From Desulfitobacterium metallireducens DSM 15288 (GTDB lineage Bacteria > Bacillota > Desulfitobacteriia > Desulfitobacteriales > Desulfitobacteriaceae), in assembly GCF_000231405.2 (NCBI RefSeq), contig NZ_CP007032.1, positions 2,232,001 to 2,296,000 of the forward strand: DNA of 64,000 nucleotides. The letters are read 5' to 3'. Every line of letters begins with the position of its first letter. Within the stretch, counting starts at the first letter, position 1. Positions 47,448-55,211 of the stretch are shown in pieces. A program made the translations under genes and the position numbers. The notes beneath the pieces were generated by a model. That model was not told the origin of the DNA. It ran no database searches and saw nothing but the letters and a program-made list of their open reading frames with translations.

Positions 47448-48641
47448 ATGCTGGTATCCCACAACGAAAATAAATTCCCTCTGGAAATTGACGTTAATGG
47501 TGAAATAAAAAACATTGTGGCAAGACCTGCAGATACTCTGCTTTACGTACTGCGTGATTCGCTTGGTCTTACAGGTGCCAAACCCGGTTGTGAAAATGGA
47601 GATTGTGGAGCCTGTACAGTTCTTGTAGACGGATGGCCTGTTAAATCATGTCTAATGCTCGCCGTTGAAGCAATAGGGCACAAGATAACGACAATAGAAG
47701 GGCTTAAAGATACTCCTATTCAAAAGTCTTTTATAGAAAATTGGGCTTTTCAATGCGGCTATTGTACATCTGGATTTATCATGAATTGTTATGCATTATC
47801 GAAAATCCACCCGGATGCAAATGACGAAGTCATTCAAGAGTGGTTACAATCTAATCTTTGTAGATGTACCAGCTACGAAGAGATAAAAAAAGCTGTAAAA
47901 TCGGTGTTAAAATCCAATCATCATCATTCTTCTCTTGGAATAAATATTAAAGAGAATTGGAGGGATATGAAAATGAATTACACCATCCAACCCGGTGATT
48001 CGTTCTATATAATTGCGCAAAAATATAATATACCGCTAAATGAACTGATAAGAGCCAATCCTCAGATTGATGACCCCGAGCACATTTTTCCCGGGCAAAT
48101 AATTAACATACCCCTAAGCAGTTGTTCGCAATTACCTAATCCATATCGTCTGCCGGATCCTTACCCTGAAAGACGTGTTGCCGTTAAAAATCCCTACTAT
48201 GCTCAACTCATATTAGACGATTATGCCGGAAAAGTGAGCGAGACAACAGCCATCATGCAGTATATTCATCACCATATGGAGATGGAATCAATCCCTTCCT
48301 GGCAGGAAGTATCCGACCTTGAAGAAGGGATTAGCATTGTTGAGATGCTTCATCTGGAAATGTTGGGGGAAATAATTATCCACTTAGGCGCATCACCCTG
48401 CTATTACGACAGCAGACAACAGCCCTGGACCCCTCAATATATCGCCTATCACAACTTCGACCCATGTGCACAACTACGTGCGGATATCCAATCCGAACAC
48501 GATGCCATCCACCAGTATCAGGCCCATATTCAAGTGATTCAGGATCCCTTTATTCAGGCCCTTCTAGCCCGGATTATTAAGGATGAGGAGTTTCATATCA
48601 AGCTCTTTTCCGAAAAACTGGCGAAATTCTGCGGATCATAG
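47448..48641 (+). CDS. Fusion: molybdenum hydroxylase [2Fe-2S] subunit + LysM + di-iron ferritin-like domain
   Basis: 397 residues in one open frame. Residues 1-160 are a complete small subunit: GCENGDCGACTVLVDG for the plant-type cluster, QCGYCTSGF and LCRCTSYEEI for the second. Residues ~176-220 are a LysM repeat (YTIQPGDSFYIIAQKYNIP ... IINIPL). Residues ~245-397 form a ferritin-like bundle with full di-iron ligands: Glu in SETTAIMQY, ExxH in VEMLHLEM, Glu in SEHDAIHQY, ExxH in DEEFHIK. An internal ATG (47967 or 47973) follows GGAGGG, so the LysM-ferritin part may also be made separately. The frame is open over the junction, suggesting loss of a stop codon. Start 47448 is five bases after GGAG. 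Confidence 0.88.
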   Translation: MLVSHNENKFPLEIDVNGEIKNIVARPADTLLYVLRDSLGLTGAKPGCENGDCGACTVLVDGWPVKSCLMLAVEAIGHKITTIEGLKDTPIQKSFIENWAFQCGYCTSGFIMNCYALSKIHPDANDEVIQEWLQSNLCRCTSYEEIKKAVKSVLKSNHHHSSLGINIKENWRDMKMNYTIQPGDSFYIIAQKYNIPLNELIRANPQIDDPEHIFPGQIINIPLSSCSQLPNPYRLPDPYPERRVAVKNPYYAQLILDDYAGKVSETTAIMQYIHHHMEMESIPSWQEVSDLEEGISIVEMLHLEMLGEIIIHLGASPCYYDSRQQPWTPQYIAYHNFDPCAQLRADIQSEHDAIHQYQAHIQVIQDPFIQALLARIIKDEEFHIKLFSEKLAKFCGS

Positions 48642-49101
48642 TAACAACAACCCAGTTTACTAATATGGCTATAAGTACACCAATTATGGTATCTCTGACT
48701 CGATCTATAGTATATCCCCCATTATTTTCGACTGCCAAAATCAGGAGAGCACTTATTGATGCATGATTTGCAACCTCATTGCTTAAAGCCAACAGCTTGG
48801 CCATTCCCATCCCTAATAAAACAACAAGTCCAATACTCCAAGCGTTGCTTCCTATATAAGGAGCAATAAAACCAGTCGCGAATGCGCCTAAAAACGTACC
48901 AATTATTCTCCGGTACCCGTGCAGAATGGATTCATCGAGCGTTGCATGTAAACATATTATCACTGAAAGAGGGGCTAGAAAAGGATGACTCGACCCGGCA
49001 ATCTTAGATAATTCCCAAGCTAAAGATGCACCGATAACATTTTGGATAAGGGTAATAACGGTAATATTTTTTTCCTTCGAATTATTGATACTAGTTGACA
49101 T
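48598..49101 (-). CDS. ArAE/FUSC-like membrane protein (aromatic acid exporter family, N-terminal domain)
   Basis: 167 residues with about five helices, resembling the membrane half of the ArAE_1/FUSC family: ASLAWELSKIAGSSHPFLAPLSVIICLHATLDESI, then GYRRIIGTFLGAFATGFIAP and VRDTIIGVLIAILVNWVV. Family members export aromatic acids or are uncharacterised. The usual cytoplasmic C-terminal domain is missing, as in some short forms. Convergent with the fusion gene; the two coding ends overlap by 44 bp. Confidence 0.75.
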   Translation of the reverse strand: MSTSINNSKEKNITVITLIQNVIGASLAWELSKIAGSSHPFLAPLSVIICLHATLDESILHGYRRIIGTFLGAFATGFIAPYIGSNAWSIGLVVLLGMGMAKLLALSNEVANHASISALLILAVENNGGYTIDRVRDTIIGVLIAILVNWVVVTMIRRISPVFRKRA

Positions 49102-49499
49102 ATATTCTATTCTTCCTTCGAATTAGATTTTATTGTTCTATATCTTTCTTAAGGTGGATTACGGGATTAGTTTATATTTTACGACTTAGCCAACTTATAC
49201 TCTCAAAATATTGTAATGAACTACTCTGAATATTCAAAACTTGTCTGGCGGCCGCGCGAAGATACTTTCTTCGCACGAATTAAGCCTTCTTGCAACTAAG
49301 TTGTGATAGTAAAAAAAAGCCCAGTAGCTGGACTTCAAAATCGAATTATGAATTGGTGAAGCGGCCTGACACTGCTGGAGCGAGAACCCAACTTTAAGGG
49401 GCCTCGCTTCATAATTGCATGAAGTAAATTATTATCCCGTAATCTTACTAAAATATTTGTGTTTGGATATTCTTTATAAATAAATGAATAACCATGAAA
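49102..49499. other. Gene-free stretch with several hairpins
   Basis: No coding frame of note. Three foldable segments: GCGAAGA/TCTTCGC near 49256-49275, a terminator at 49311-49335, and a larger hairpin 49358-49410 (GAAGCG-GCC against GGC-CT-CGCTTC). It may hold a small RNA read on the minus strand, or only the 3' end of the PH-domain transcript. Confidence 0.4.
49311..49335 (-). terminator. Intrinsic terminator, minus strand
   Basis: AAGCCCAG (49317-49324) pairs with CTGGACTT (49328-49335) with one G-U pair; eight T follow on the minus strand (49318-49311). It lies 165 bp after the PH-domain gene. Confidence 0.7.
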
Positions 49500-49877
49500 T
49501 TAAGCAAGAACATAAGTCGCTAAAATAGCCTGTATTGCATAAATATTTAAGCTTTTATTAAATTGCTTTTGTATTGGAACAGGATTTCCTGAAATATAAA
49601 TTTTTAATTCCGCATCCAAATCAAAATGACCTGCTGTCTCTATACTGAAATGAGTAATGCTTTTATAGGGTATAGAATGATACTCGCATTTCTTCCCTGT
49701 AAGACCTTGCTTATCTACAAGAATTAATCGTTTGTTGGTGAAAATGAACATATCTCTGATGAGTTTATAAGCCCTTTCAATATTTTCATTCTCTCCGATT
49801 ATTTTGTCATATTCAGTTTTTATCTCTCCGATATTTACTTCTGAAGCATTTCCCAATACACCATCAAAAAATCCCAT
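49500..49877 (-). CDS. Bacterial PH-domain protein (DUF1696/bPH_1)
   Basis: 125 residues, a single bacterial pleckstrin-homology-like domain: DMFIFTNKRLILVDKQGLTGKKCEYHSIPYKSITHFSIET and HFDLDAELKIYISG are characteristic. Function of the family is unknown; the fold usually assembles into rings. AGGAGG lies before the ATG. Last gene on the island side before the truncated PC4-like remnant. Confidence 0.88.
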   Translation of the reverse strand: MGFFDGVLGNASEVNIGEIKTEYDKIIGENENIERAYKLIRDMFIFTNKRLILVDKQGLTGKKCEYHSIPYKSITHFSIETAGHFDLDAELKIYISGNPVPIQKQFNKSLNIYAIQAILATYVLA

Positions 49878-49983
49878 AATAACCTCCTAGTCGTTTTTCA
49901 AATTATATCCCTTGTAATTGTTGCCAAAAGCAACTTTTCTATGCTTTTTCTTTAAACCCTTCTCAACCAACGCATTAAAACCT

Positions 49984-50133
49984 CTAGATCAACGTATCCA
50001 TCCTGTCCAGCAATCCTTTAAGACTTTTTAGTTCCTCGGCGGTAAGTGTTACCCCTTTACCCATTTTATAATGATCAGGTGACCAATCTCGGATATCATA
50101 CTTAGGATCTTTGATTAGGCGTTGGGTATCGTC
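49984..50133 (-). pseudogene. 5'-truncated PC4/YdbC-like single-stranded nucleic-acid-binding protein
   Basis: Fifty codons reading DDTQRLIKDPKYDIRDW, then SPDHYKMGKGVTLTAEEL, ending RMDTLI and TAG. The block PKYDIRDWSPDHxxMGKG is the C-terminal half of the YdbC/PC4 family. Upstream in frame is TGA (50134-50136) where a Trp codon is expected, and then the boundary repeat at 50142-50164, so the N-terminal half is lost. This looks like a chromosomal gene cut when the island inserted. Confidence 0.72.
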
Positions 50134-50141
50134 TCATTTTG

Positions 50142-50164
50142 CATTATATGGATAATGGAAAGTT
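50142..50164. repeat. Boundary repeat, copy E
   Basis: CATTA joined to TATGGATAATGGAAAGTT, which matches copy A in 17 of 18 positions. Same orientation as the other copies. It separates the truncated PC4 remnant from the accessory gene at 50167. Confidence 0.6.
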
Positions 50165-50166
50165 GA

Positions 50167-50877
50167 TTAAGTTGCTAGTTTGCCGTCTTTAGTTAATTGT
50201 TGCTTTACTTGATCTATAAAAGGGCGCATACGCCTATAAGCTTTTTTACTTAAATCCAACTCGTACTGTATTCCCTTCCGTTGCTCTGCAATAATATGAA
50301 TTCCATTTCGATAGCTATATATCGTTATAATTTCTTCTGTTAGATTAATCTGTTCACTATTCTCATTTTGAAATGTGTGTATTAAGCCGAGCTTTTCTGC
50401 TGTTTTACATTTACTATCAAATCGTATAGATGTACCTTCTTTTTCCTTTCTGTCATAGTAAAATGCAGATAATTGCTTGCCATTATGGCACAGTTCTTTT
50501 TCTAGCTTCTCTCTTTTTTCTTTAGGTATATCAATTTTGACTGGAATCGTATGATGAGTCATCTCATCAAATTCAATAGAATCGGAATAATATGTATATA
50601 ATACATAGTCGATTACTGCTTCATAAAGCGTTGCATAACTTAGTATTTGGCATCTAATTTCAAATAGATAATTTTCATCTTGTGCCTCAATCCCTTCATA
50701 TAACTTATAAGCAAAGCGAATTGCCCTAAATTCTGCAACTAGTCGATCCCTCAACTTTTCATTAGCTATGAAATCAAATTCATGCTGATACCACGCTTCA
50801 TCAGCAAGATGATTATTGCAATACTCATATATTTCTTTTTTGGTTTCTTCTTTAAAAGGCACAGTAATACCCCCCAT
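50167..50877 (-). CDS. Unrecognised protein with HEPN-like RNxIH motif
   Basis: 236 residues, soluble, no membrane segment. The middle is predicted helical (YLFEIRCQILSYATLYEAVIDYVLYTYYSDSI) and near the C terminus is ITIYSYRNGIHIIAEQRKG. An R-N-x-x-H motif after such helices is typical of HEPN-type proteins, many of which are RNases or toxin-like factors in defence and abortive infection. The start may instead be GTG six codons in, since GGGGGG lies between the two. Directly followed by boundary repeat E. Function unproven. Confidence 0.6.
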   Translation of the reverse strand: MGGITVPFKEETKKEIYEYCNNHLADEAWYQHEFDFIANEKLRDRLVAEFRAIRFAYKLYEGIEAQDENYLFEIRCQILSYATLYEAVIDYVLYTYYSDSIEFDEMTHHTIPVKIDIPKEKREKLEKELCHNGKQLSAFYYDRKEKEGTSIRFDSKCKTAEKLGLIHTFQNENSEQINLTEEIITIYSYRNGIHIIAEQRKGIQYELDLSKKAYRRMRPFIDQVKQQLTKDGKLAT

Positions 50878-50921
50878 AATATTTACATCTACGGTGTCAA
50901 GATTTTTTATTATTGATTTAT

Positions 50922-51143
50922 TTAATATACATTTTTTCGGTGGCTCTTCTTTATTTCTTCGAACAAAGGATTAATGTAACAATAACATCTATCTTTGTTT
51001 TTATGAAAAATCCAATTGGTATTATACGTAATTTTCAAATTGTCATCTGGCTCACCATTACTATCAGCCGTATGTAAGAAAAAAATGGTCGTTTCATTGC
51101 AATTGTAGTTTATAACATGTTTGTACGTATATTTTAAATTCCA
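50922..51143 (-). pseudogene. Headless ORF, probable gene remnant
   Basis: An open frame of 73 codons without start codon: ... YKHVINYNCNETTIFFLH, TADSNGEPDDNLKITYNTN, WIFHKNKDRCYCYINPLFEEI, stop TAA at 50922. An in-frame TGA lies at its upstream end. Composition looks protein-like, but I recognise no family. Probably the 3' end of a gene lost by deletion beside 51163. Confidence 0.4.
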
Positions 51144-51162
51144 TCAACGCTCTCTACATCCA

Positions 51163-52086
51163 TCAAAATTCTTTAAAAATATTATCTATAACTAAATACG
51201 AATCTCGTTCTTTTAACAATTCATTTCTTCGTGATTTCCTTCCAAGATACAAAAACTCCATTATAGAGTTGAACTCTAGTACATCAGGTGTTTCACCTTG
51301 AACTATACCTTTTTCATAATAATGGTCAATAGCACCTTCAAAATCATCGTATAATTTTCCTTTTTGTTCTAAAATGTTTCCTACCATCCTTATTCGTTCA
51401 TTGCAAAGGTCATACATATTTGGTGCTTCAGCAATAATAATGCTTGCAAGTTCTTTGCCTATTTTTTCTTCGAGATCTTGTTCTGCTCTTTTACTCACAG
51501 AGGGAGTGTTACTTAATGTTTCTTTCCTTTCTTCAATCCAATTAAAGGCTTTTTCTTTATCAAAAGCTTTTAAAATTGCTAAAGCAAGTTTGTCTATTAT
51601 GATAATATTTTCAGGATATTTATCATTTAGGTATTTCAATGTTATATACCTTATAATAGGCGGTAATATTGAGAAAGAAGATAAAATTTCCATATTGGAG
51701 CCGAATTCATACTTTTCAAAATAACTAGTTAATAAGTAAGAATATAATTCAAAGAGACTATTAATAACATCATTAACATCTTCTTTAGTTATACATTCTA
51801 TATTCTTACTATGAGTACATTTATTTCCAATATTAGTGATAATACTTAAAGCGCCTAATAGAAGGGGATTATTTTGACTTTGTTCATTAATTGCAGATAA
51901 AATGTTTCTATTACCCAAGGTAACAAAATCTTCATTTGATAGGTTTAATATTCTTCTTACGATAACTTCAGAGTATTGTCTTATTGTAGCAATTGTTCCC
52001 CTCCTAGAACGTGCTTCAAGGTAAAAAGCATCATTTATTAAGTCTTTAACTAATGATTCATAAGTACTATTGTTAAATCCCGGCAT
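51163..52086 (-). CDS. Unrecognised protein with DUF4145/HEPN-like N-terminal domain
   Basis: 307 residues. The first ~125 residues read like a DUF4145/HEPN module: TIRQYSEVIVRRILNL, then GALSIITNIGNKCTHSKN (the G-N-x-x-x-H motif) and a helix FELYSYLLTSYFEKY. The rest is helical with no motif I know. DUF4145 proteins commonly accompany restriction or abortive-infection systems. GGAGG lies eight bases before the ATG. AT-rich codon use marks it as acquired. Could be a stand-alone defence factor; no partner is evident besides the neighbouring HEPN-like gene. Confidence 0.6.
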   Translation of the reverse strand: MPGFNNSTYESLVKDLINDAFYLEARSRRGTIATIRQYSEVIVRRILNLSNEDFVTLGNRNILSAINEQSQNNPLLLGALSIITNIGNKCTHSKNIECITKEDVNDVINSLFELYSYLLTSYFEKYEFGSNMEILSSFSILPPIIRYITLKYLNDKYPENIIIIDKLALAILKAFDKEKAFNWIEERKETLSNTPSVSKRAEQDLEEKIGKELASIIIAEAPNMYDLCNERIRMVGNILEQKGKLYDDFEGAIDHYYEKGIVQGETPDVLEFNSIMEFLYLGRKSRRNELLKERDSYLVIDNIFKEF

Positions 52087-52285
52087 CTTAATATCCTCCA
52101 GTTTTTAAGTCTACTTGCATTCCAGCTTCAATAACTAATTCCAAACTTTCTTAAAAATTAACTTTTCATCTATTGCATAATTTAACGATTAACACTTTAG
52201 GACAATCGGGGTTTAAGGTACCCTTCTTGCTATTAAAACCTCCAGATTTATAAAATTATTTTCAATTTCCCATTATTCATAGGCA

Positions 52286-52384
52286 GTTATCCGAAGTTAG
52301 GTATAAAAAAATCAAGCTTCATGGAGAGCATGAGTATCTAAAAACAATTTGTTAAGAGGATAAATGAACCTAACTTTGGATAAC
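52286..52384. repeat. 99-bp inverted-repeat segment beside the transposon end
   Basis: GTTATCCGAAGTTAGGT (52286-52302) and ACCTAACTTTGGATAAC (52368-52384) are inverted complements at 16 of 17 positions, 65 bp apart. The right arm touches the left end of the IS91-like element. It could be a MITE, a recombination site, or a large hairpin. The remaining 52087-52554 stretch has no gene. Confidence 0.7.
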
Positions 52385-52554
52385 TAAAATAGCACGAAAC
52401 CGCGGTAATTGGTGCTTCTCGCTATGGGGATTGAATTCCTCATCCCCAGTCTAATTTCATGAATACAAGGAAAAGTCGGCAACAAAATTGCATCAAAGAA
52501 GCGTTAAATCTGTAAAAATGGGTATAGCTTCCCCTTCCCCATATAGGGCAATTT

Positions 52555-53721
52555 TTAAATATATGCAGTTTCATAAGTAATCGGTGGAGATTTGTCCAGG
52601 CACGTAAAGCGTTTAGGTTTATCCGAACCGCAGATAGGACATTTGGATAGATCGGCTCCGGTAATCTTTTGGATAAGTTGAAGGGTAGAGGCTTTTTCCT
52701 TAGTTAAAAGAGGAGTATGGGTAAGTTGCTTACAAAGCTTTAGCTTTGTTGTCTTATTACGATTACCAAGCAAGCCGTAGTGTCTAATTTTCATAAATCC
52801 ATCCGGTAAAATATGAATAAGAAATCTACGGATAAACTCGTTGGCCGAGAGTGTCATCAATTTCTGCTTACTACCATCCTTGTAATCCCGCCATTTGAAG
52901 GTAACTGTATCTTTTTCAAGGTTTACGATACGCTTATTGGAAAGAGCCACTCGGTGAGTGTATCGTCCCAGGTATTCAACAACACAAACAGCATTTCTGA
53001 ATGGTGGTTTACAGTAAACAATCCACTCTTTGCTATATAAAGAAGATAGCAGCTCTTCGAAGTCTTTTTTATTAGAAAGATAGGTTTGACTGCCGTGAAA
53101 TTCTAACTCGTTTTGGTAGTAGCGCTGTTTAAGGAAATATAGAAATTTTCCTTTAAACTTTCGAGAGAGAACTTTAACCGGAATAAAGAATTTCTTTCGG
53201 CTGTTAACCCATTTGCCGATAGAAGATAACCCGCCGCCAGGGACAATGCAGTGGATATGGTGATGGTGCATGAGGTTCTGTCCCCAGGTATGAAGAACCG
53301 ATGTAAAACCAATTTTGGCACCAAGATATTTTTTGTCGGAAGCCAATTCAATAAGCGTTTCAGCAACGGTCTTAAATAAAAGAGTATAGATAACTTTTTG
53401 GTTTTGGTAAGTCATTGAATTCAGCGTATCGGGAATTGTGAATACTACATGAAAGTATCCAACATCGAGGAGATTGTATTTTTGGTTTTCGATCCAGCGT
53501 TCTTTAGCAAGAGCTTGGCATTTAGGGCAGTGCCTGTTGCGGCAAGAGTTATAGGAAATTCGAGTATGACCGCAATCATCACAAACCTCCTTGTGACCGC
53601 CTAACTGTGAGGTTCTGCATTTTTGCATCGCGGACATCGCTTTATGTTGAACAAGAGTGAGCTTGTGGTGGGTGCGATAGATATTGCCGTATTTGCGAAA
53701 TATATCTTGAACCTCAATCAT
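52555..53721 (-). CDS. IS91-family HUH (Y2) transposase
   Basis: Single-strand nicking transposase for rolling-circle movement. About 388 residues: N-terminal zinc-binding domain (CRTSQLGGHKEVCDDCGHTR, NSCRNRHCPKC), HUH metal motif HHHHIHCIVPGGGLS and the Tyr-containing block EYLGRYTHRVALSNKRI, then a C-terminal CxxC (CPICGSDKPKRFTC). I start at ATG 53721, overlapping the integrase stop; the longer frame from 53769 overlaps that gene further. Appears intact. Confidence 0.9.
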   Translation of the reverse strand: MIEVQDIFRKYGNIYRTHHKLTLVQHKAMSAMQKCRTSQLGGHKEVCDDCGHTRISYNSCRNRHCPKCQALAKERWIENQKYNLLDVGYFHVVFTIPDTLNSMTYQNQKVIYTLLFKTVAETLIELASDKKYLGAKIGFTSVLHTWGQNLMHHHHIHCIVPGGGLSSIGKWVNSRKKFFIPVKVLSRKFKGKFLYFLKQRYYQNELEFHGSQTYLSNKKDFEELLSSLYSKEWIVYCKPPFRNAVCVVEYLGRYTHRVALSNKRIVNLEKDTVTFKWRDYKDGSKQKLMTLSANEFIRRFLIHILPDGFMKIRHYGLLGNRNKTTKLKLCKQLTHTPLLTKEKASTLQLIQKITGADLSKCPICGSDKPKRFTCLDKSPPITYETAYI

Positions 53722-54265
53722 TGACCTTATCCAATTGAGCCAGCTGATCAGGAGGACTCTTAACGCCAAGTGATTCTATCTTAAGCAAGTGTAAATAGAA
53801 ACAGGTTGATGCAATGTCGGAGTGTCCGAGTAATTGCTTAATATGGAATACACTTGTATCGGATTCTAAAAGATGAGTCGCAAAACTGTGGCGCATGGTG
53901 TGAACGGTTACATTCTTGGTAATTTTAGCTTTACTAACGTATTTATGAAATAGATTGCTAACAGCTCTAGCTGTCATATGAGTTCCGGTATTATTTCTAC
54001 TGTAAAAGAGCCATTCTTTAGGGCGGTAAGCTTTCCAATACGTTCTGAGTATGTCGAGATTAGCTTGCGAAAGCAGAGCATATCGATCTTTACTGCCTTT
54101 AGCATTGCGAATGAACAATTGCATCTTATTGCTGTCAATATCAGAAACTTTAAGGGCAGCCACTTCACTGATGCGAAGTCCTGCACCATAAAGAGTCATA
54201 AGAATACATTTATCCCTTAAGTTATCACAGGCATCCAAAAGGGTTTGAATTTCCTCTCTAGTAAG
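53714..54265 (-). pseudogene. Tyrosine recombinase, C-terminal catalytic part (split by IS21)
   Basis: 184 codons continuing the N-terminal half at 56919-57230. It holds all catalytic residues: Arg in GAGLRISEVAALKVSDID, Lys in KGSKDRYA, HxxR in HTMRHSFATHLLE, His in LLGHSDIAST and the nucleophile Tyr in CFYLHLLK. Removing IS21 and one copy of the 5-bp duplication rejoins the halves in frame as KFPDI-LTREEIQTLLDA, giving about 287-300 residues. As it stands the fragment could be translated from ATG 54238 but lacks the core-binding domain. Confidence 0.9.
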
Positions 54266-54278
54266 GATGTTGAATATT

Positions 54279-54361
54279 ACGGTTTTAGAGAGCCACTATT
54301 CCAGATGTCACTGAGCCATCTCTCTGGAAAAAATGATCCACTGCTCCGGACAGAGAGCCAC
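54279..54361. repeat. IS21 left-end internal repeats
   Basis: Four degenerate units, seen on the minus strand as RTGGCTC, 7-8 bases, then a CCGGA-like block. Such multiple end repeats are the IstA binding sites in IS21 elements. Confidence 0.75.
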
Positions 54362-54379
54362 CCGAATTTCCTTGAGTTT

Positions 54380-54440
54380 GTGGAGAGTGTGGGCAAGTTC
54401 TTTTGAGAAAGACCCAAAAGGGCTTGTCCTCACTCTCCAC
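54380..54440 (-). terminator. Long hairpin after istB
   Basis: GTGGAGAGTG (54380-54389) pairs with CACTCTCCAC (54431-54440), and the stem continues with GGGCAAG/CTTGTCC-like and CTTTTG/CAAAAG segments. Located between the istB stop and the element end; probable transcription stop or insulation. No long U-run. Confidence 0.6.
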
Positions 54441-54467
54441 AGCTCTCTAAACTAGAGTAAGGTTTTG

Positions 54468-55211
54468 TTATTCCTGTATTCCTTTGCGTTTACGCATGGA
54501 ATCTTGGCCATCGATCAAGATTGTATAGGAATCATGAACAATTCTGTCCAAGATGGCATCAGCTAAAGTATCCTCACCAATTTTGCCATGCCATCCGGCG
54601 GGTGAAAATTGAGAACTGAAAATGGTTGATCCCTTTTTGTGTCTCGCTTCCACGATTTCTAAAAGATCACGTGCTTCACTATTACCCAGTGGAACGAGTA
54701 ACCATTCATCTAGAATGAGCAGACTGACTTGCTTGTATTGCTTCATTACTTTTTTGTAGATACCTTCTCCTCGTGCTACTGCCAGTTCATTCAGTAAATC
54801 GGGAAGCCGAATATACTTCACTGTATAGAAGTTGCGGCAGGCGGCAATACCGAAGGCACAGCTGAGATAGGGTTTTCCTGCGCCGGAAGCACCAAGGATA
54901 ATGATGTTGTGTTTTTCTTGGATGTAAGTACATGTTGATAACCGAGCGATTTGTGCTTTGTCCAATTTCCTATCCGCATGATATTCAATATCCTCAATGC
55001 ACGCTTGATTAAAGTAAAGATCGGCTTTGCGGATGAGGCGAGTGAGTTTATTGTTCTTACGCCTTGCCCATTCCGTGTCCACCATGAGCCCGAATCGTTC
55101 TTCAAAATTTAATGCGGTATAGGATGGATCTTGAAGTTGTTGGCGAAATGATTCTGCCATAGCAGTGAGTCGCATTTCATTAAGCTTGCCGATTGTTGTT
55201 TCGTTAACCAT
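54468..55211 (-). CDS. istB: IS21 helper ATPase IstB, with altered Walker A
   Basis: AAA+ ATPase that selects target DNA and activates IstA. 247 residues. N-terminal helical part (MRLTAMAESFRQQLQDP), Walker A read as LGASGAGKPYLSCAFG, Walker B LLILDEWLLVPL, sensor FSSQFSPAGWHGKIGE. The usual GKT is GKP here: the Thr/Ser that coordinates Mg is replaced by Pro, so ATP hydrolysis may be impaired and the copy may be immobile by itself. Start overlaps the istA stop. Confidence 0.93.
   Translation of the reverse strand: MVNETTIGKLNEMRLTAMAESFRQQLQDPSYTALNFEERFGLMVDTEWARRKNNKLTRLIRKADLYFNQACIEDIEYHADRKLDKAQIARLSTCTYIQEKHNIIILGASGAGKPYLSCAFGIAACRNFYTVKYIRLPDLLNELAVARGEGIYKKVMKQYKQVSLLILDEWLLVPLGNSEARDLLEIVEARHKKGSTIFSSQFSPAGWHGKIGEDTLADAILDRIVHDSYTILIDGQDSMRKRKGIQE

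Noticed and set aside
49354-49410. tRNA-like element on the minus strand: GAAGCG at the 5' end and CGCTTC-A-CCA at the 3' end
   Set aside because: Only 57 nt long, and no T-loop TTC, anticodon arm or D arm in the right place; the acceptor-like pairing is explained by the simple hairpin 49358-49410.
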